Below are positions 18,205 to 26,521 of a stretch of DNA of 55,859 nt, piece after piece. The notes below the pieces were generated by a model. It saw nothing but the letters and a program-made list of their open reading frames with translations, made no database searches and was not told the DNA's origin. Each line of letters starts with the position of its first letter. Within the stretch, counting starts at the first letter, position 1. A program made the position numbers and the translations under genes. Source of the DNA: DASXMT01 sp036521415 (lineage in GTDB: Bacteria > Actinomycetota > Acidimicrobiia > Acidimicrobiales > RAAP-2); NCBI GenBank assembly GCA_036521415.1, contig DATDHU010000037.1, forward strand, positions 1 to 55,859, given 5' to 3'.

Positions 18205-19329
18205 TTGACCGTTCCTGCACAGAACAATTACTTCGCCGTCATCAAGGTGGTCGGCGTTGGCGGTGGCGGGGTGAACGCCGTCAACCGGATGATCGATGCC
18301 GGCCTGCGTGGCGTCGAGTTCATCGCCACCAACACCGATGCCCAGGCGCTGCTGATGAGCGACGCCGACCTGAAGCTCGATATCGGCCGCCAGCTCACCC
18401 GGGGCCTGGGCGCCGGCAGCGACCCCGAGGTGGGCCGCATGGCCGCCGAGGAGCACCGAGCTGAGATCGAAGAGGCGCTGAAGGGCGCCGATATGGTCTT
18501 CATCACCGCAGGCAAGGGTGGGGGCACCGGGACCGGGGCGGCCCCCGTGGTGGCCGAAGTGGCGAAGTCGCTGGGAGCGCTCACCATCGGCGTGGTCACC
18601 CGCCCGTTCACCTTCGAGGGCCGTCGCCGTTCTGTACAGGCGGAGATGGGTATCCAGAACCTGAAGGAGAAGGTCGACACCCTCATCATCATTCCCAACG
18701 ATCGCCTGTTGACCGTGTCGAGCGAGAAGACGTCCATGGTCAACGCGTTCAAGATGGCCGATGAGGTGCTCATGCAAGGCGTCCAGGGCATCACCGACCT
18801 GATCACCGTACCTGGGCTCATCAACACCGACTTCGCCGACGTGAAGATGATCATGAGCAACGCCGGCACCGCCATCATGGGCATCGGCTCGTCCACCGGG
18901 GAGGGCCGGTCGGTCAACGCGGCCCGTGCCGCCATCACTAGCCCCCTCCTGGAGGCATCGATCGAGGGCGCCCGCGGCATCCTGTTGAACATTGCCGGCG
19001 GTCCCGATCTGGGGCTCTTCGAGGTCAACGAGGCGGCCGAGATCATTCACGGCGTTGCCCATCCCGACGCCAACATCATCTTCGGGAGCGTCATTGACGA
19101 GGCCATGGCCGACGAGGTCCGCGTGACCGTGATCGCTGCCGGGTTCGAGCGCTGGGAGGCAGGGGGCCGGGGTGGCGCCACCCACGCCGACACCACCCAG
19201 GGGGACGAGGCGGGTCGCAGCCGTGTGCTCGGGCTCGAGGCGGCCCACGAGGATATCTTCGCCACCCCGGCGGAAGAGGACCTGGACCTGGGGGACGACG
19301 AGTTCGACGTCCCCTCCTTCTTGCGCTGA
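18205..19329 (+). CDS. ftsZ: Cell division GTPase FtsZ
   Basis: FtsZ polymerises with GTP into the Z-ring. The 374-residue protein has IKVVGVGGGGVNAVNRM, the tubulin signature GGGTGTGAAP (about 104-113), NTDFADVKMIM and the T7-loop region. It ends with the conserved tail peptide DDEFDVPSFLR, the site that binds SepF and other ring anchors. Start TTG 18205 follows GGGTAAGGG by 6-7 bases and yields the usual N-terminus just before NYFAVIKVVGVGG. It is preceded by its own promoter. The next frame (pgeF) seems to begin overlapping its stop codon. Confidence 0.97.
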   Translation: MTVPAQNNYFAVIKVVGVGGGGVNAVNRMIDAGLRGVEFIATNTDAQALLMSDADLKLDIGRQLTRGLGAGSDPEVGRMAAEEHRAEIEEALKGADMVFITAGKGGGTGTGAAPVVAEVAKSLGALTIGVVTRPFTFEGRRRSVQAEMGIQNLKEKVDTLIIIPNDRLLTVSSEKTSMVNAFKMADEVLMQGVQGITDLITVPGLINTDFADVKMIMSNAGTAIMGIGSSTGEGRSVNAARAAITSPLLEASIEGARGILLNIAGGPDLGLFEVNEAAEIIHGVAHPDANIIFGSVIDEAMADEVRVTVIAAGFERWEAGGRGGATHADTTQGDEAGRSRVLGLEAAHEDIFATPAEEDLDLGDDEFDVPSFLR

Positions 19330-19433
19330 CCCCGTACGCCACACCGGTCACGCTGGTCGGCGGGGTCCGGGCTCTCTGGACCGATCGATCCCACGGGGAC
19401 CTGCTCCCGGCCCGGTCGACCGGCGTCCCCCCG

Positions 19434-20012
19434 ATGGTCCCCGGTGGGCCCTCGGGCGACAGGACCTGGTACTGGCTCCGGCAAGAGCACGGATCGGTCG
19501 TCCGGGTGGTCGGGGGCGAACGACCCCGTCCCGGGCAGGCGGGGGACGGGCTCGTGAGCGCCGAGCCTTCGGCCTGTGTGGCCATCCTCACCGCCGACTG
19601 TGCTTCGATCGCCCTGGGCAGCCCCGAGGGTGTGTACGCAGCGGTCCACGCCGGATGGCGGGGGCTGGCTGCCGGTGTCATCGAGGCCGCGGCGAGCGCC
19701 ATGCGGGTGCTGGGGGCGTCGGCTCTCGTCGGTGCCCTCGGGCCCTGCATCCATGCCGAGTGCTACGCGTTCTCCGAGCCCGAGTTGCGCTCGGTGGCCG
19801 ATCGTTACGGCGACCAGGTCCGGGGGCTCACAACGCCCGGCGCCCCGGCGCTGGACGTTCCGGCAGCGGTGCGGGCCGCGTTGGCCGGCGCGGGTATCAC
19901 CGAAGCACCGGGAGTCGACGAGTGCACGGCCTGCGACCGGCGCTACTTCTCCCACCGGGCCCGCGCCGACACAGGACGCCAGGCCCTCGTCGTCTGGCAT
20001 GACGGCCCATGA
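19434..20012 (+). CDS. pgeF: Laccase-domain protein PgeF (purine nucleoside phosphorylase / peptidoglycan editing factor family)
   Basis: The family motifs are clear: QEHGSVV, LTADCASIALG, YAAVHAGWRGLAAG and GALGPCIHAECYAFS, with the His/Cys/His metal site. Members act as multi-substrate purine nucleoside phosphorylases, and YfiH of E. coli limits wrong amino acids in peptidoglycan precursors. Homology continues upstream of ATG 19434: the frame is open from 19326 and reads LTPYATPV...ALWTDRSHGDL, which resembles the normal family N-terminus. No ATG, GTG or TTG exists in that stretch. Translation may therefore start at the CTG at 19326, which overlaps the ftsZ stop (CTGA). It overlaps yggS by ATGA. 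Confidence 0.88.
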   Translation: MVPGGPSGDRTWYWLRQEHGSVVRVVGGERPRPGQAGDGLVSAEPSACVAILTADCASIALGSPEGVYAAVHAGWRGLAAGVIEAAASAMRVLGASALVGALGPCIHAECYAFSEPELRSVADRYGDQVRGLTTPGAPALDVPAAVRAALAGAGITEAPGVDECTACDRRYFSHRARADTGRQALVVWHDGP

Positions 20013-20767
20013 CCGGGGCCGATGACCCGGCCGACACTCGGGCCGATCAACGCGCCGTAGCTGCCCGTGTGGCCGAGGCCCGGGCCAGGATCGACGCTGC
20101 GGCCCCCGATCCTTCGAGCGTGCGCCTGGTGGCGGTGACGAAGGGCTTCGGCGTCGATGCAGTGGCGGCGGCCTTGGCCGCCGGGGTCTTCGACGTCGGC
20201 GAGAACTACGCCGACGAGTTGGTGAGCAAGGCCGAGGCGCTGCAAGTCACCGCTCCGGGCGGCACCGGACCGGCACCCACCGGGCAGGCAGCCACCTGGC
20301 AGGCAGCCACCGGGCCCGACGTTCGCTGGCATTACCTCGGGGCCATCCAGCGGAACAAGGTGGCGCGCCTCGCTCCGCTGGTCGACTGTTGGCAGAGCGT
20401 CGCTCGCATCGAGGAGGGACGGGCCATCGCTCGACGGCGGCCCGGCGCGTCGGTGCTCGTCCAGGTGGATGTGGTCGGGGGGAAGGGCCGGAACGGCTGT
20501 CCCCCCGAGGAGGTATCCGGCCTGGTCGCCGCCCTGGGGGACGAGGAGCTGGACGTGGTGGGCCTCATGACCATCGGGCCCATGGGGCCGGCCGAGGCTT
20601 CACGGCCGGCTTTCGCACTGGTCCGTGCCCTTGCCACTCGGCTCGGGCTGGCCGAGTGCTCGATGGGCATGACCGACGACATGGACGTGGCCTTGTCCGA
20701 AGGCTCGACGATGGTCCGTCTGGGTCGCGCCCTGTTCGGCGAACGCCCGCGGCGGGATGGGGGGTGA
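20009..20767 (+). CDS. yggS: YggS/PROSC family pyridoxal-phosphate homeostasis protein
   Basis: This 252-residue alanine-racemase-fold protein binds PLP without a known catalytic activity and buffers cellular B6. The PLP lysine is in LVAVTKGFGVDAV (about residues 43-49). GENYADELVSKAE, WHYLGAIQRNK, CSMGMTDDMDVALSEGST and VRLGRALFG are standard family blocks. It contains a 15-bp repeat (about 20278-20313) giving the low-complexity TGQAATWQAATGPD insert before WHYLG. In the usual order ftsZ-pgeF-yggS-sepF it is coupled to pgeF. Confidence 0.93.
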   Translation: MTGADDPADTRADQRAVAARVAEARARIDAAAPDPSSVRLVAVTKGFGVDAVAAALAAGVFDVGENYADELVSKAEALQVTAPGGTGPAPTGQAATWQAATGPDVRWHYLGAIQRNKVARLAPLVDCWQSVARIEEGRAIARRRPGASVLVQVDVVGGKGRNGCPPEEVSGLVAALGDEELDVVGLMTIGPMGPAEASRPAFALVRALATRLGLAECSMGMTDDMDVALSEGSTMVRLGRALFGERPRRDGG

Positions 20768-20935
20768 CCGCTGCCCCCGTTCGCGTCTCGACCGCCGGGC
20801 CGCCCCGACCGCCCGTGACGAGGCCAAACACGCTGCTGGCCGCCTCGGCCAGGGCCAGTCCCGATAACCGACCAATTGGCTGTGGTGGTTACCCGAGCCC
20901 TGGTGGGACGCACTACGCTGTCGGCGGGAGGCACG

Positions 20936-21502
20936 ATGGCAGCTTCGTTCATGAAAAGAACAATGGCGTACCTCGGATTGGTCGATGACGAGTATGACGA
21001 CTATGACGACTACGACGCCCGTGGCCCCGGTGCGGTGTCGCGCGTGAGTCAACGGGTCGTGACGACCGAGGAGCCGGACAACCTGGCACCTCCGGGCCCG
21101 CCGAGCCGCATCCGCACGCTGAACCGGGACGAGAGCCCCCCGTCGTCGAGCCCGGGGCCGGTGCCGGTGGCCCAGTCGGTCAGTCCCCGTCCGTCGTCGG
21201 TCAGGCCGCTTGCACCTGAGGCATCCAGTGCCCGGGTGCACATCGTTGCCCCGGTCCGGTTCAGCGACGCTCAGGAGATCGCCAACCGGCTGATGGGCAA
21301 CCAGCCGGTCATCGTCAACCTGCAGAATGCCGATCGGGACCTGCAGCGCAGGATGATCGATTTCTGCAGCGGGGTGACGTACGCATTGTCGGGCGGCATG
21401 GAGCGGGTGGCCGATGAGGTGTTCTTGCTGACGCCTTCGAACGTGAAGGTCTCGGACGAGGAGCGCCAGCGCCTGCAAGAGCGCGGTCTGGTCAACCCCT
21501 GA
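20936..21502 (+). CDS. sepF: SepF, Z-ring membrane anchor
   Basis: SepF links FtsZ to the membrane in bacteria without FtsA. The 188-residue protein has an N-terminal amphipathic helix (ASFMKRTMAYLGL, residues 3-15), a very acidic Asp/Tyr tract (DDEYDDYDDYD) and a Pro/Ser-rich linker. The SepF core starts near residue 99 (HIVAPVRFSDAQEIANRL, VIVNLQN, QRRMIDFCSGVTYALSGGM, VFLLTPSNVKVS). ATG 20936 is chosen because GGGAGG lies five bases upstream and it gives the membrane-binding helix at the end. The adjoining yggS-sepF gap of 168 bases may carry another promoter. Confidence 0.95.
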   Translation: MAASFMKRTMAYLGLVDDEYDDYDDYDARGPGAVSRVSQRVVTTEEPDNLAPPGPPSRIRTLNRDESPPSSSPGPVPVAQSVSPRPSSVRPLAPEASSARVHIVAPVRFSDAQEIANRLMGNQPVIVNLQNADRDLQRRMIDFCSGVTYALSGGMERVADEVFLLTPSNVKVSDEERQRLQERGLVNP

Positions 21503-21551
21503 TTCGTGGCAACGCCCGGTCCGTTCCAGACCTACCGCCCGGCCCGCTGAG

Positions 21552-21818
21552 ATGAGCTTCCTGCGCATCGTCGGGTACATCCTGGAGGTCTACGTCTTCG
21601 TGTTGATCGCCACCGCCCTGTTGAGCTGGGTGCGCCCTGCCTACGACTCCCCGATCCGCAAGCTCCAGCAGGTGCTGGCGGCCATCACCGAGCCCGTCCT
21701 GGCGCCGGTTCGCCGGATCTTGCCCACGGCCCGGGTCGGAGGGGTCGGATTCGACTTCTCCATCATGATCGTGATCCTGGTCATACAGCTGGTCGTGATA
21801 CCCCTGGTCCTGAGCTGA
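21552..21818 (+). CDS. yggT: YggT family membrane protein
   Basis: This 88-residue protein has two membrane segments (about 5-26 and 67-87) around the conserved LLSWVRPAYDSPIRKLQQVLAAITEPVLAPVRRILP. This small inner-membrane family (called SepG or YlmG in some species) has been linked to nucleoid and septum organisation. Its place between sepF and divIVA is conserved in Gram-positive bacteria. No strong ribosome-binding site is visible. Confidence 0.9.
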   Translation: MSFLRIVGYILEVYVFVLIATALLSWVRPAYDSPIRKLQQVLAAITEPVLAPVRRILPTARVGGVGFDFSIMIVILVIQLVVIPLVLS

Positions 21819-21943
21819 CCGACGGCCCAGCGGGAGTCCAGCCTGGGTCGAAGCCGGCCGGAAACCCAGGTCCAGGCCCATGTCGCTGCCCCCGAGACGG
21901 CACAGGACCGGGATCCGCAAACGGGTCCTGGCGGTTGGATACC

Positions 21944-22735
21944 ATGCACGGCATGGATTCTGCCCAGTCTGCACTCGATTCGCTCCGGACCGTCGAATTC
22001 CGGGAAACCCTCAAGGGTTATCACCGCGACGATGTCGATGAATACCTCGAGAAGGCGGCCGTCGAGGCCGAAGGGCTGCAGGAGCAGTTCCGCCAGGCCA
22101 ACGACCGCCTGCGCCAGGCCGGTGAGCGCATCGCTCAGCTCGAGGCGGCGCTGGAGCGGAAGCCCGAGCCCGAACGGGCACCCGAGGCACCGGTCGTCGC
22201 CGACGACACCTTGCAGCGGACCCTCGTCCTGGCTCAGCAGTTCGTCGATCAGACCAAGGCCGACTCGGAGGCCCGTGCGTCCAAGACGATGTCCGATGCC
22301 GAAGAGCGCTCACGCGTCCTGATATCCCAGGCGGAGTCGAGGGCATCCCACATCGCCTCCGAGGCCGAGCGCAAGCTCCGGGACGAAGTGGCCCGTCTGG
22401 AGGCAGCCCGGACGCAGCTGTCCGGTGACGTCGAGAAGATGGCTCGTCACCTCGACAGCGAGCGGAGCCGGCTCCGCTCGGCGCTGTCCGAGATCATGAA
22501 GTGGGTCGACGACAACGTTCAGCCGGCCTCGGCGCTGAACGCCCGGCCGTCAGGCGGCTCGGGGGGGGCAGACCGGGGGACAGCCGACTCCTCTGGTGCC
22601 CGTCCGGCACAGCCGGGTGAACCGTCGGGACGGTCGAGCGCAGGGCCGATATCGGGCCAGGTGAGCTCGGTCCGGACCAGCGACTCGACCGTGCAGACCC
22701 TCGATGTCGGGAGTGCCCAGCCGCCCCAGTTCTGA
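21944..22735 (+). CDS. DivIVA domain protein (Wag31/SepIVA-like)
   Basis: The protein is about 263 residues. The N-terminal DivIVA membrane-binding domain reads LRTVEFRETLKGYHRDDVDEYLE (about residues 14-36). Long coiled-coil segments (about 39-60 and 85-190, with AEERSRVLISQAESRASHIASEAERKL) follow, then a Ser/Gly/Pro-rich tail. It targets negatively curved membrane at poles or septa and guides cell-wall growth. Three starts are possible (TTG 21935, ATG 21944, ATG 21953); none has a strong ribosome-binding site. Its position after yggT is standard. ileS, which often follows, is absent. Confidence 0.88.
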   Translation: MHGMDSAQSALDSLRTVEFRETLKGYHRDDVDEYLEKAAVEAEGLQEQFRQANDRLRQAGERIAQLEAALERKPEPERAPEAPVVADDTLQRTLVLAQQFVDQTKADSEARASKTMSDAEERSRVLISQAESRASHIASEAERKLRDEVARLEAARTQLSGDVEKMARHLDSERSRLRSALSEIMKWVDDNVQPASALNARPSGGSGGADRGTADSSGARPAQPGEPSGRSSAGPISGQVSSVRTSDSTVQTLDVGSAQPPQF

Positions 22736-22930
22736 GCCGCATCCCCGATCAACCCGGTCGGAGCCGTTCCCCCTGTATCGTGACCCCCTCGGGTGGCGCT
22801 ATGCCGCCCGGATTGCCGCAGGGTGGTCGGCACGATATCGTCGCCCGCTCACCACAAGTCAAGGAAGACCCGTTCTGAGCGCTCGCACCGCACTGGCGCC
22901 AGATCGATCACTCCTTGGAAGGAGGTTGAT

Positions 22931-23770
22931 GTGACGGCAGTAAAGAAGGCGGCACCAGCCAAGGCCTCAGCCAGGACAATCCGGTCGGCCAAGGCAACCG
23001 GTGCCGCCAAGGCCGGCTCGCACGACGTCACCGCCAAGCCGACCCGGGCCGCCGCTGCCACCAGGGTGGAGAAGGCCGTCCACACCAACAACTCGGCGGC
23101 CACATCGGCCGCAAAGTCAGCAAACAACTCGACAACCAAGCCGGCGGCGAAGCCCACCCCCAAGGCGGCGGCCTCATCGGCCGGCGGTCCGGCCAAGAAG
23201 GCGGAGAAGACAACCAAGACGGCTGGAGCCGCCAAGGCGGTCGATCACGCCAAGCCGCACGCCAAACCGCAGGCATCGTCCACGACAAAGGTCGCTCCGG
23301 CGAAGAAAGCTGCTGCATCTGTGAACTCCACGACCAAGTCGAACTCGACCAGCGCCGCCCCACCGGCCAAGAAGGCGGCCACCGCCGGCCCCTACGCCAA
23401 GGAGCCGAAGTTCCTGGAGGAGCAACAGGCCCTCCTCCTCGAAGAGCGAGGGATCTATCAGGGTCAAGCGGAGGACCTCCAAGCTGAGGCGGACTCGTTG
23501 GCCCAAGAGCGTGAGCCCGGGGACGTCCAGTTCGACGAGGAGTCGGGCGAGGGCGGGACGGTCACGGTGGACCGGGAACGCGATCTTGCCCTCTCGGCCC
23601 AGGCCCTCCTGGCCGTCGAAGAGATCGACGACGCCCGGCGCAAGATCGACCGGAAGACGTACGGCGCCTGTGAGCGCTGCCATGAGGCGATCCCCAAGGC
23701 CCGTCTCCGAGCGCTGCCCTTTGCCCGCCTCTGTGTGGCGTGCAAGAGCGGGGGACTGTCGCGACGCTGA
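22931..23770 (+). CDS. DksA/TraR zinc-finger protein with histone-H1-like Lys/Ala tail
   Basis: The first 165 residues are a Lys/Ala/Thr/Pro-rich tail with repeated AKK and KPAAKP-type words, like histone H1. The C-terminal 110 residues form a DksA/TraR domain, with FLEEQQALLLEER, a coiled region and a four-cysteine finger CERCHEAIPKARLRALPFARLCVAC. A comparable H1-tailed DksA-like protein is known next to lspA and rluD in Streptomyces. The expected role is DNA compaction combined with an effect on RNA polymerase. GTG 22931 has an excellent AAGGAGG six to eight bases upstream, which settles the start. The tail is basic and probably disordered. Confidence 0.88.
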   Translation: MTAVKKAAPAKASARTIRSAKATGAAKAGSHDVTAKPTRAAAATRVEKAVHTNNSAATSAAKSANNSTTKPAAKPTPKAAASSAGGPAKKAEKTTKTAGAAKAVDHAKPHAKPQASSTTKVAPAKKAAASVNSTTKSNSTSAAPPAKKAATAGPYAKEPKFLEEQQALLLEERGIYQGQAEDLQAEADSLAQEREPGDVQFDEESGEGGTVTVDRERDLALSAQALLAVEEIDDARRKIDRKTYGACERCHEAIPKARLRALPFARLCVACKSGGLSRR

Positions 23771-23802
23771 CCGGTCAGGTCGGGTCCGGGACCCGCCGCC
23801 CG

Positions 23803-24270
23803 GTGTCTCGATGGGGGAGTGGGCCCCGTCTGGGCGCCGCTTCGGCCGTCGCCGCGGTCGTGGTGCTGGTCGACCAGCTGACCAAGTCGTGGGCGGTGTC
23901 CCGACTTTCGGAGGGCCCCATCCACATCGTCGGCACCCTCGACCTGGAGTTGCAGCACAACACCGGTTCGGCCTTCAGCCTCTTCCAGGGGGACGCGGCA
24001 GTGTTGGTGGTGATCGCGGTGATCCTGGTGGGCGCCCTGTTGGTGCTGGCCGGCCGAGCCCCCACCTGGGGTCGTACGGTGGTGCTGGGGCTGATCCTCG
24101 GCGGAGCGCTGGGGAACCTCGCCGATCGGCTGTTCCGCGGCGACCATGGCGCCGTGATCGACTTCATCGCCCTCCACGTCTGGCCGACGTTCAACGTGGC
24201 CGACTCCTGCATCGTGGTGGGTTGCATCCTCTTGGTCGTGTCGCTGCTGCGGGTCAGGCAGACGTCGTGA
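23803..24270 (+). CDS. lspA: Lipoprotein signal peptidase LspA
   Basis: LspA cleaves the signal peptide of diacylated prolipoproteins in the membrane. The protein has four membrane segments and the family motifs VVLVDQLTKSWAV, LQHNTGSAFSLF, GGALGNLADRLFRGDHGAVIDFI and FNVADSCIVVG. The last two contain the catalytic aspartates. GTG 23803 gives about 155 residues, the usual length; an in-frame GTG at 23740 would overlap the zinc-finger gene by 31 bases. The stop overlaps the rluD start as GTGA. A candidate substrate is the lipoprotein encoded at 49.4 kb. Confidence 0.93.
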   Translation: MSRWGSGPRLGAASAVAAVVVLVDQLTKSWAVSRLSEGPIHIVGTLDLELQHNTGSAFSLFQGDAAVLVVIAVILVGALLVLAGRAPTWGRTVVLGLILGGALGNLADRLFRGDHGAVIDFIALHVWPTFNVADSCIVVGCILLVVSLLRVRQTS

Positions 24271-25244
24271 CCGACCTCTCCATCGAGGTCCCCTCGTCGC
24301 TCGACGGCGTCCGGGTGGACCGAGCGGTGGCGCTGCTCGCCGACCTGTCCCGGTCCACCGTGGAGCAGCTCGTCGCCGACGGGCGGGTACGGCTCGACGA
24401 CCGGCCGGTGCGGGCCAGGAGCCGGGCGCTCCGCGTCGGGCAGCGGCTCCTCGTCGAGCTGGAGGACGATGCCGACCCCGAGCCGCCCCGGGCGGATCCT
24501 TCGGTCGAGTTCGCAGTGGTCCATGCCGACGACCAGATCATCGTGGTGGACAAGCCGGCCGGTCTCGTGGTCCACCCAGGGGCCGGCAACCGGACCGGGA
24601 CGCTGGTGAACGGCCTCCTGGCCCGTTTCCCCGACCTCGCCTCGCTGGCCGAATCGACCGGTGTCCCGCTCCCTGACGACGCCGGGTTCCGGGCCAACGA
24701 TCCCGACCGGCCGGGGATCGTCCACCGGCTCGATCGCGGCACATCCGGACTACTGGTCGTGGCCAGGACACGAGAGGCCACTGCGTCGCTGGTGACCCAG
24801 CTGACCGATCGGACCGTCGAACGCCGCTACCGGGCGCTGGTGTACGGCACGGTGGAGTCCACCACCGGGGTCGTCGACGCACCCGTCGGCCGGTCGGAGA
24901 CCTCGCCCACCCGGATGGCCGTCACCCAACGGGGCAAGCCGGCCAGGACCCGCTACCGGGTGGAAACGCGCTTTCGACGCCCGGTCCCTCTGACCGCGGT
25001 GGAAGCCACCCTCGAGACCGGGCGCACCCATCAGATCCGGGTCCATCTGGCCGCCATCGGGCACCCGGTGGTCGGCGACGAGGTCTATGGTGCTCGCCGC
25101 CCGGTGCCCGGGACGGCACTCGATCGGCCGTTCTTGCATGCCTGGTCCCTCGCCTTCGTGCACCCCGCCACCGGGGACCGCGTGTCATGGGAATCGGAGC
25201 TCCCGGCCGAGCTGCAATCCGTGCTTGCCACGCTGGGGGACTGA
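24267..25244 (+). CDS. rluD: RluD-family 23S rRNA pseudouridine synthase
   Basis: This 325-residue protein has an N-terminal S4 RNA-binding domain (VDRAVALLADLSRSTVEQLVADGRVRLDD, about 13-41). The catalytic domain follows, with IIVVDKPAGLVVHPGAGN and HRLDRGTSGLLVVART; the aspartate of HRLD is the catalytic residue. ALVYG, TRYRVE and GRTHQIRVHLAAIGHPVVGDEVYG complete the family pattern. It likely makes pseudouridines in helix 69 of 23S rRNA, although exact positions cannot be assigned. Adjacent to lspA as in most bacteria; it closes the plus-strand cluster. Confidence 0.92.
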   Translation: MTDLSIEVPSSLDGVRVDRAVALLADLSRSTVEQLVADGRVRLDDRPVRARSRALRVGQRLLVELEDDADPEPPRADPSVEFAVVHADDQIIVVDKPAGLVVHPGAGNRTGTLVNGLLARFPDLASLAESTGVPLPDDAGFRANDPDRPGIVHRLDRGTSGLLVVARTREATASLVTQLTDRTVERRYRALVYGTVESTTGVVDAPVGRSETSPTRMAVTQRGKPARTRYRVETRFRRPVPLTAVEATLETGRTHQIRVHLAAIGHPVVGDEVYGARRPVPGTALDRPFLHAWSLAFVHPATGDRVSWESELPAELQSVLATLGD

Positions 25245-25260
25245 GCTAGCCCAACGCTGA

Positions 25261-25368
25261 GCCAACCCTCGTTGGCCGGGCCCGCGCACGGAAAGGCTGA
25301 CGCGCAGTCAGGACCACGCTCAGTTGGGCCGCACCCTCAGTCAGGCCGACGCTCAGTCAGGTCTGGAC
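25261..25368. repeat. Hairpins and short repeats between convergent rluD and sigma-factor genes
   Basis: GCCAAC CCTC GTTGGC (25261-25276) is a perfect hairpin, and CTGAC GCGCA GTCAG (25297-25311) is a second one. The word CTCAGTCAGG recurs twice more up to 25360. No T-run follows either stem. The position between converging genes suggests a two-way transcription block. Confidence 0.5.
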
Positions 25369-25371
25369 CGG

Positions 25372-26265
25372 TCAGGCCGCCTCGTACACCGCCTCGAGTG
25401 CCTCACTGCCTCCGAGTGCCTCGAGGGCCTCGGCTTCGGCCTGGCGCACCTTGCGCACGCCCACGCCCAGGCGCTCGGCGGTGGTCTGGAGCGAGGCAGG
25501 ATCGGAACCGCCGAAGCCGAACCGGTTGACGATGACCGCACGCTGCAGTTCCGTCAGCCGCTCCACCGCCTGGCGGACAAGGTCGAGCGTCATGTCGGTG
25601 GCTACCTCGTTCTCGAAGTCGTTCGAGTCAGCCGACACGAGGTCGCCCAACGTGGCGGACGACTCGGACGTCGCCGGCTGGTCCAGGCTGGCCACCACCC
25701 GGGCCAGGCCCGAGAGGTTGCTCCTGGCCTCGGCGGTCAGACCGGTTGCCTCATCGAGCTCTTCAGCGGTCGGGGCGCGCTGCAAGAGGTGGGTCAGTTC
25801 CCAGTTGGCCGCGTCCACCTGCTGGTTCCGCTCCGCCACTTCCATGGGAAGTCGGATGGTGCGGCCATGCTGCTGGACGGCCCGCTGGAGGGCCTGGCGG
25901 ATCCACCACGTGGCGTAGGTGGAGAACCGGAATCCACGCTCATAGTCGAACTTGTCCACTGCCCGCATGAGGCCGAAGGTGCCCTCTTGGATGAGGTCGG
26001 GGAGGTCGACCCCGCGATCCTGGTAGCGACGGGCCCAATGGACCACCAGGCGGAGGTTGGCGGCGATCATCTCGCGCCTCGCCTCCTGGTCGCCGGCGGC
26101 CACGCGCTTGGCCAGCTCCGTCTGCGCCTCGTGGTCCGGCAGCGGGTGATGGTCCAGGTCACGGAGGAAAAGACCGAGGCTGTCCGCGTCGGAGCCCCGG
26201 GCGTGTCCGCCCGACGTGGCCCTCCGAATACGCTCTGCAGTGTTCGTTGCGGTGCGAGTCGCCAT
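25372..26265 (-). CDS. Sigma-70 family RNA polymerase sigma factor, group 2-like
   Basis: About 297 residues. Region 1.2 (LGLFLRDLDHHPLPDHEAQTELAKRV), region 2 with NLRLVVHWARRYQDRGVDLPDLIQEGTFGLMRAVDKFDYERGFRFSTYATWWIRQAL, region 3 (RTIRLPMEVAERNQQV) and region 4 are present. It lacks the long N-terminal region 1.1 of the main sigma factor, so it is an alternative, stress or stationary-phase type. The region 4.2 helix reads LQTTAERLGVGVRKVRQAEAEALEAL, diverging from the usual RERIRQIE at the -35 contact positions. ATG 26265 follows GAGG by about five bases; ATG 26271 and GTG 26277 are in frame upstream. Confidence 0.92.
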   Translation of the reverse strand: MATRTATNTAERIRRATSGGHARGSDADSLGLFLRDLDHHPLPDHEAQTELAKRVAAGDQEARREMIAANLRLVVHWARRYQDRGVDLPDLIQEGTFGLMRAVDKFDYERGFRFSTYATWWIRQALQRAVQQHGRTIRLPMEVAERNQQVDAANWELTHLLQRAPTAEELDEATGLTAEARSNLSGLARVVASLDQPATSESSATLGDLVSADSNDFENEVATDMTLDLVRQAVERLTELQRAVIVNRFGFGGSDPASLQTTAERLGVGVRKVRQAEAEALEALGGSEALEAVYEAA

Positions 26266-26521
26266 TTCCATCCTCACCCTGGTGAATTACCAGCCAATTT
26301 GCCTATCGCAGGTATCAACACATCAAACGGGGTCGGCATTCCGGACCCTTCGCTTTGCCCTGCCCGAGGGTGGCCACAGTCCGTTCGCTCGGCCAGGGTC
26401 GGCGTCGTCGCCGGTCGACCCCCGGTGGCCAGGGCGATTCCCGACTGCGAGGTCGACTCCGACGGCGACATCGACTCCCGATTGGCTTGCACGGCCCCCG
26501 GCGGGATGGTCGGCTGTCCCC

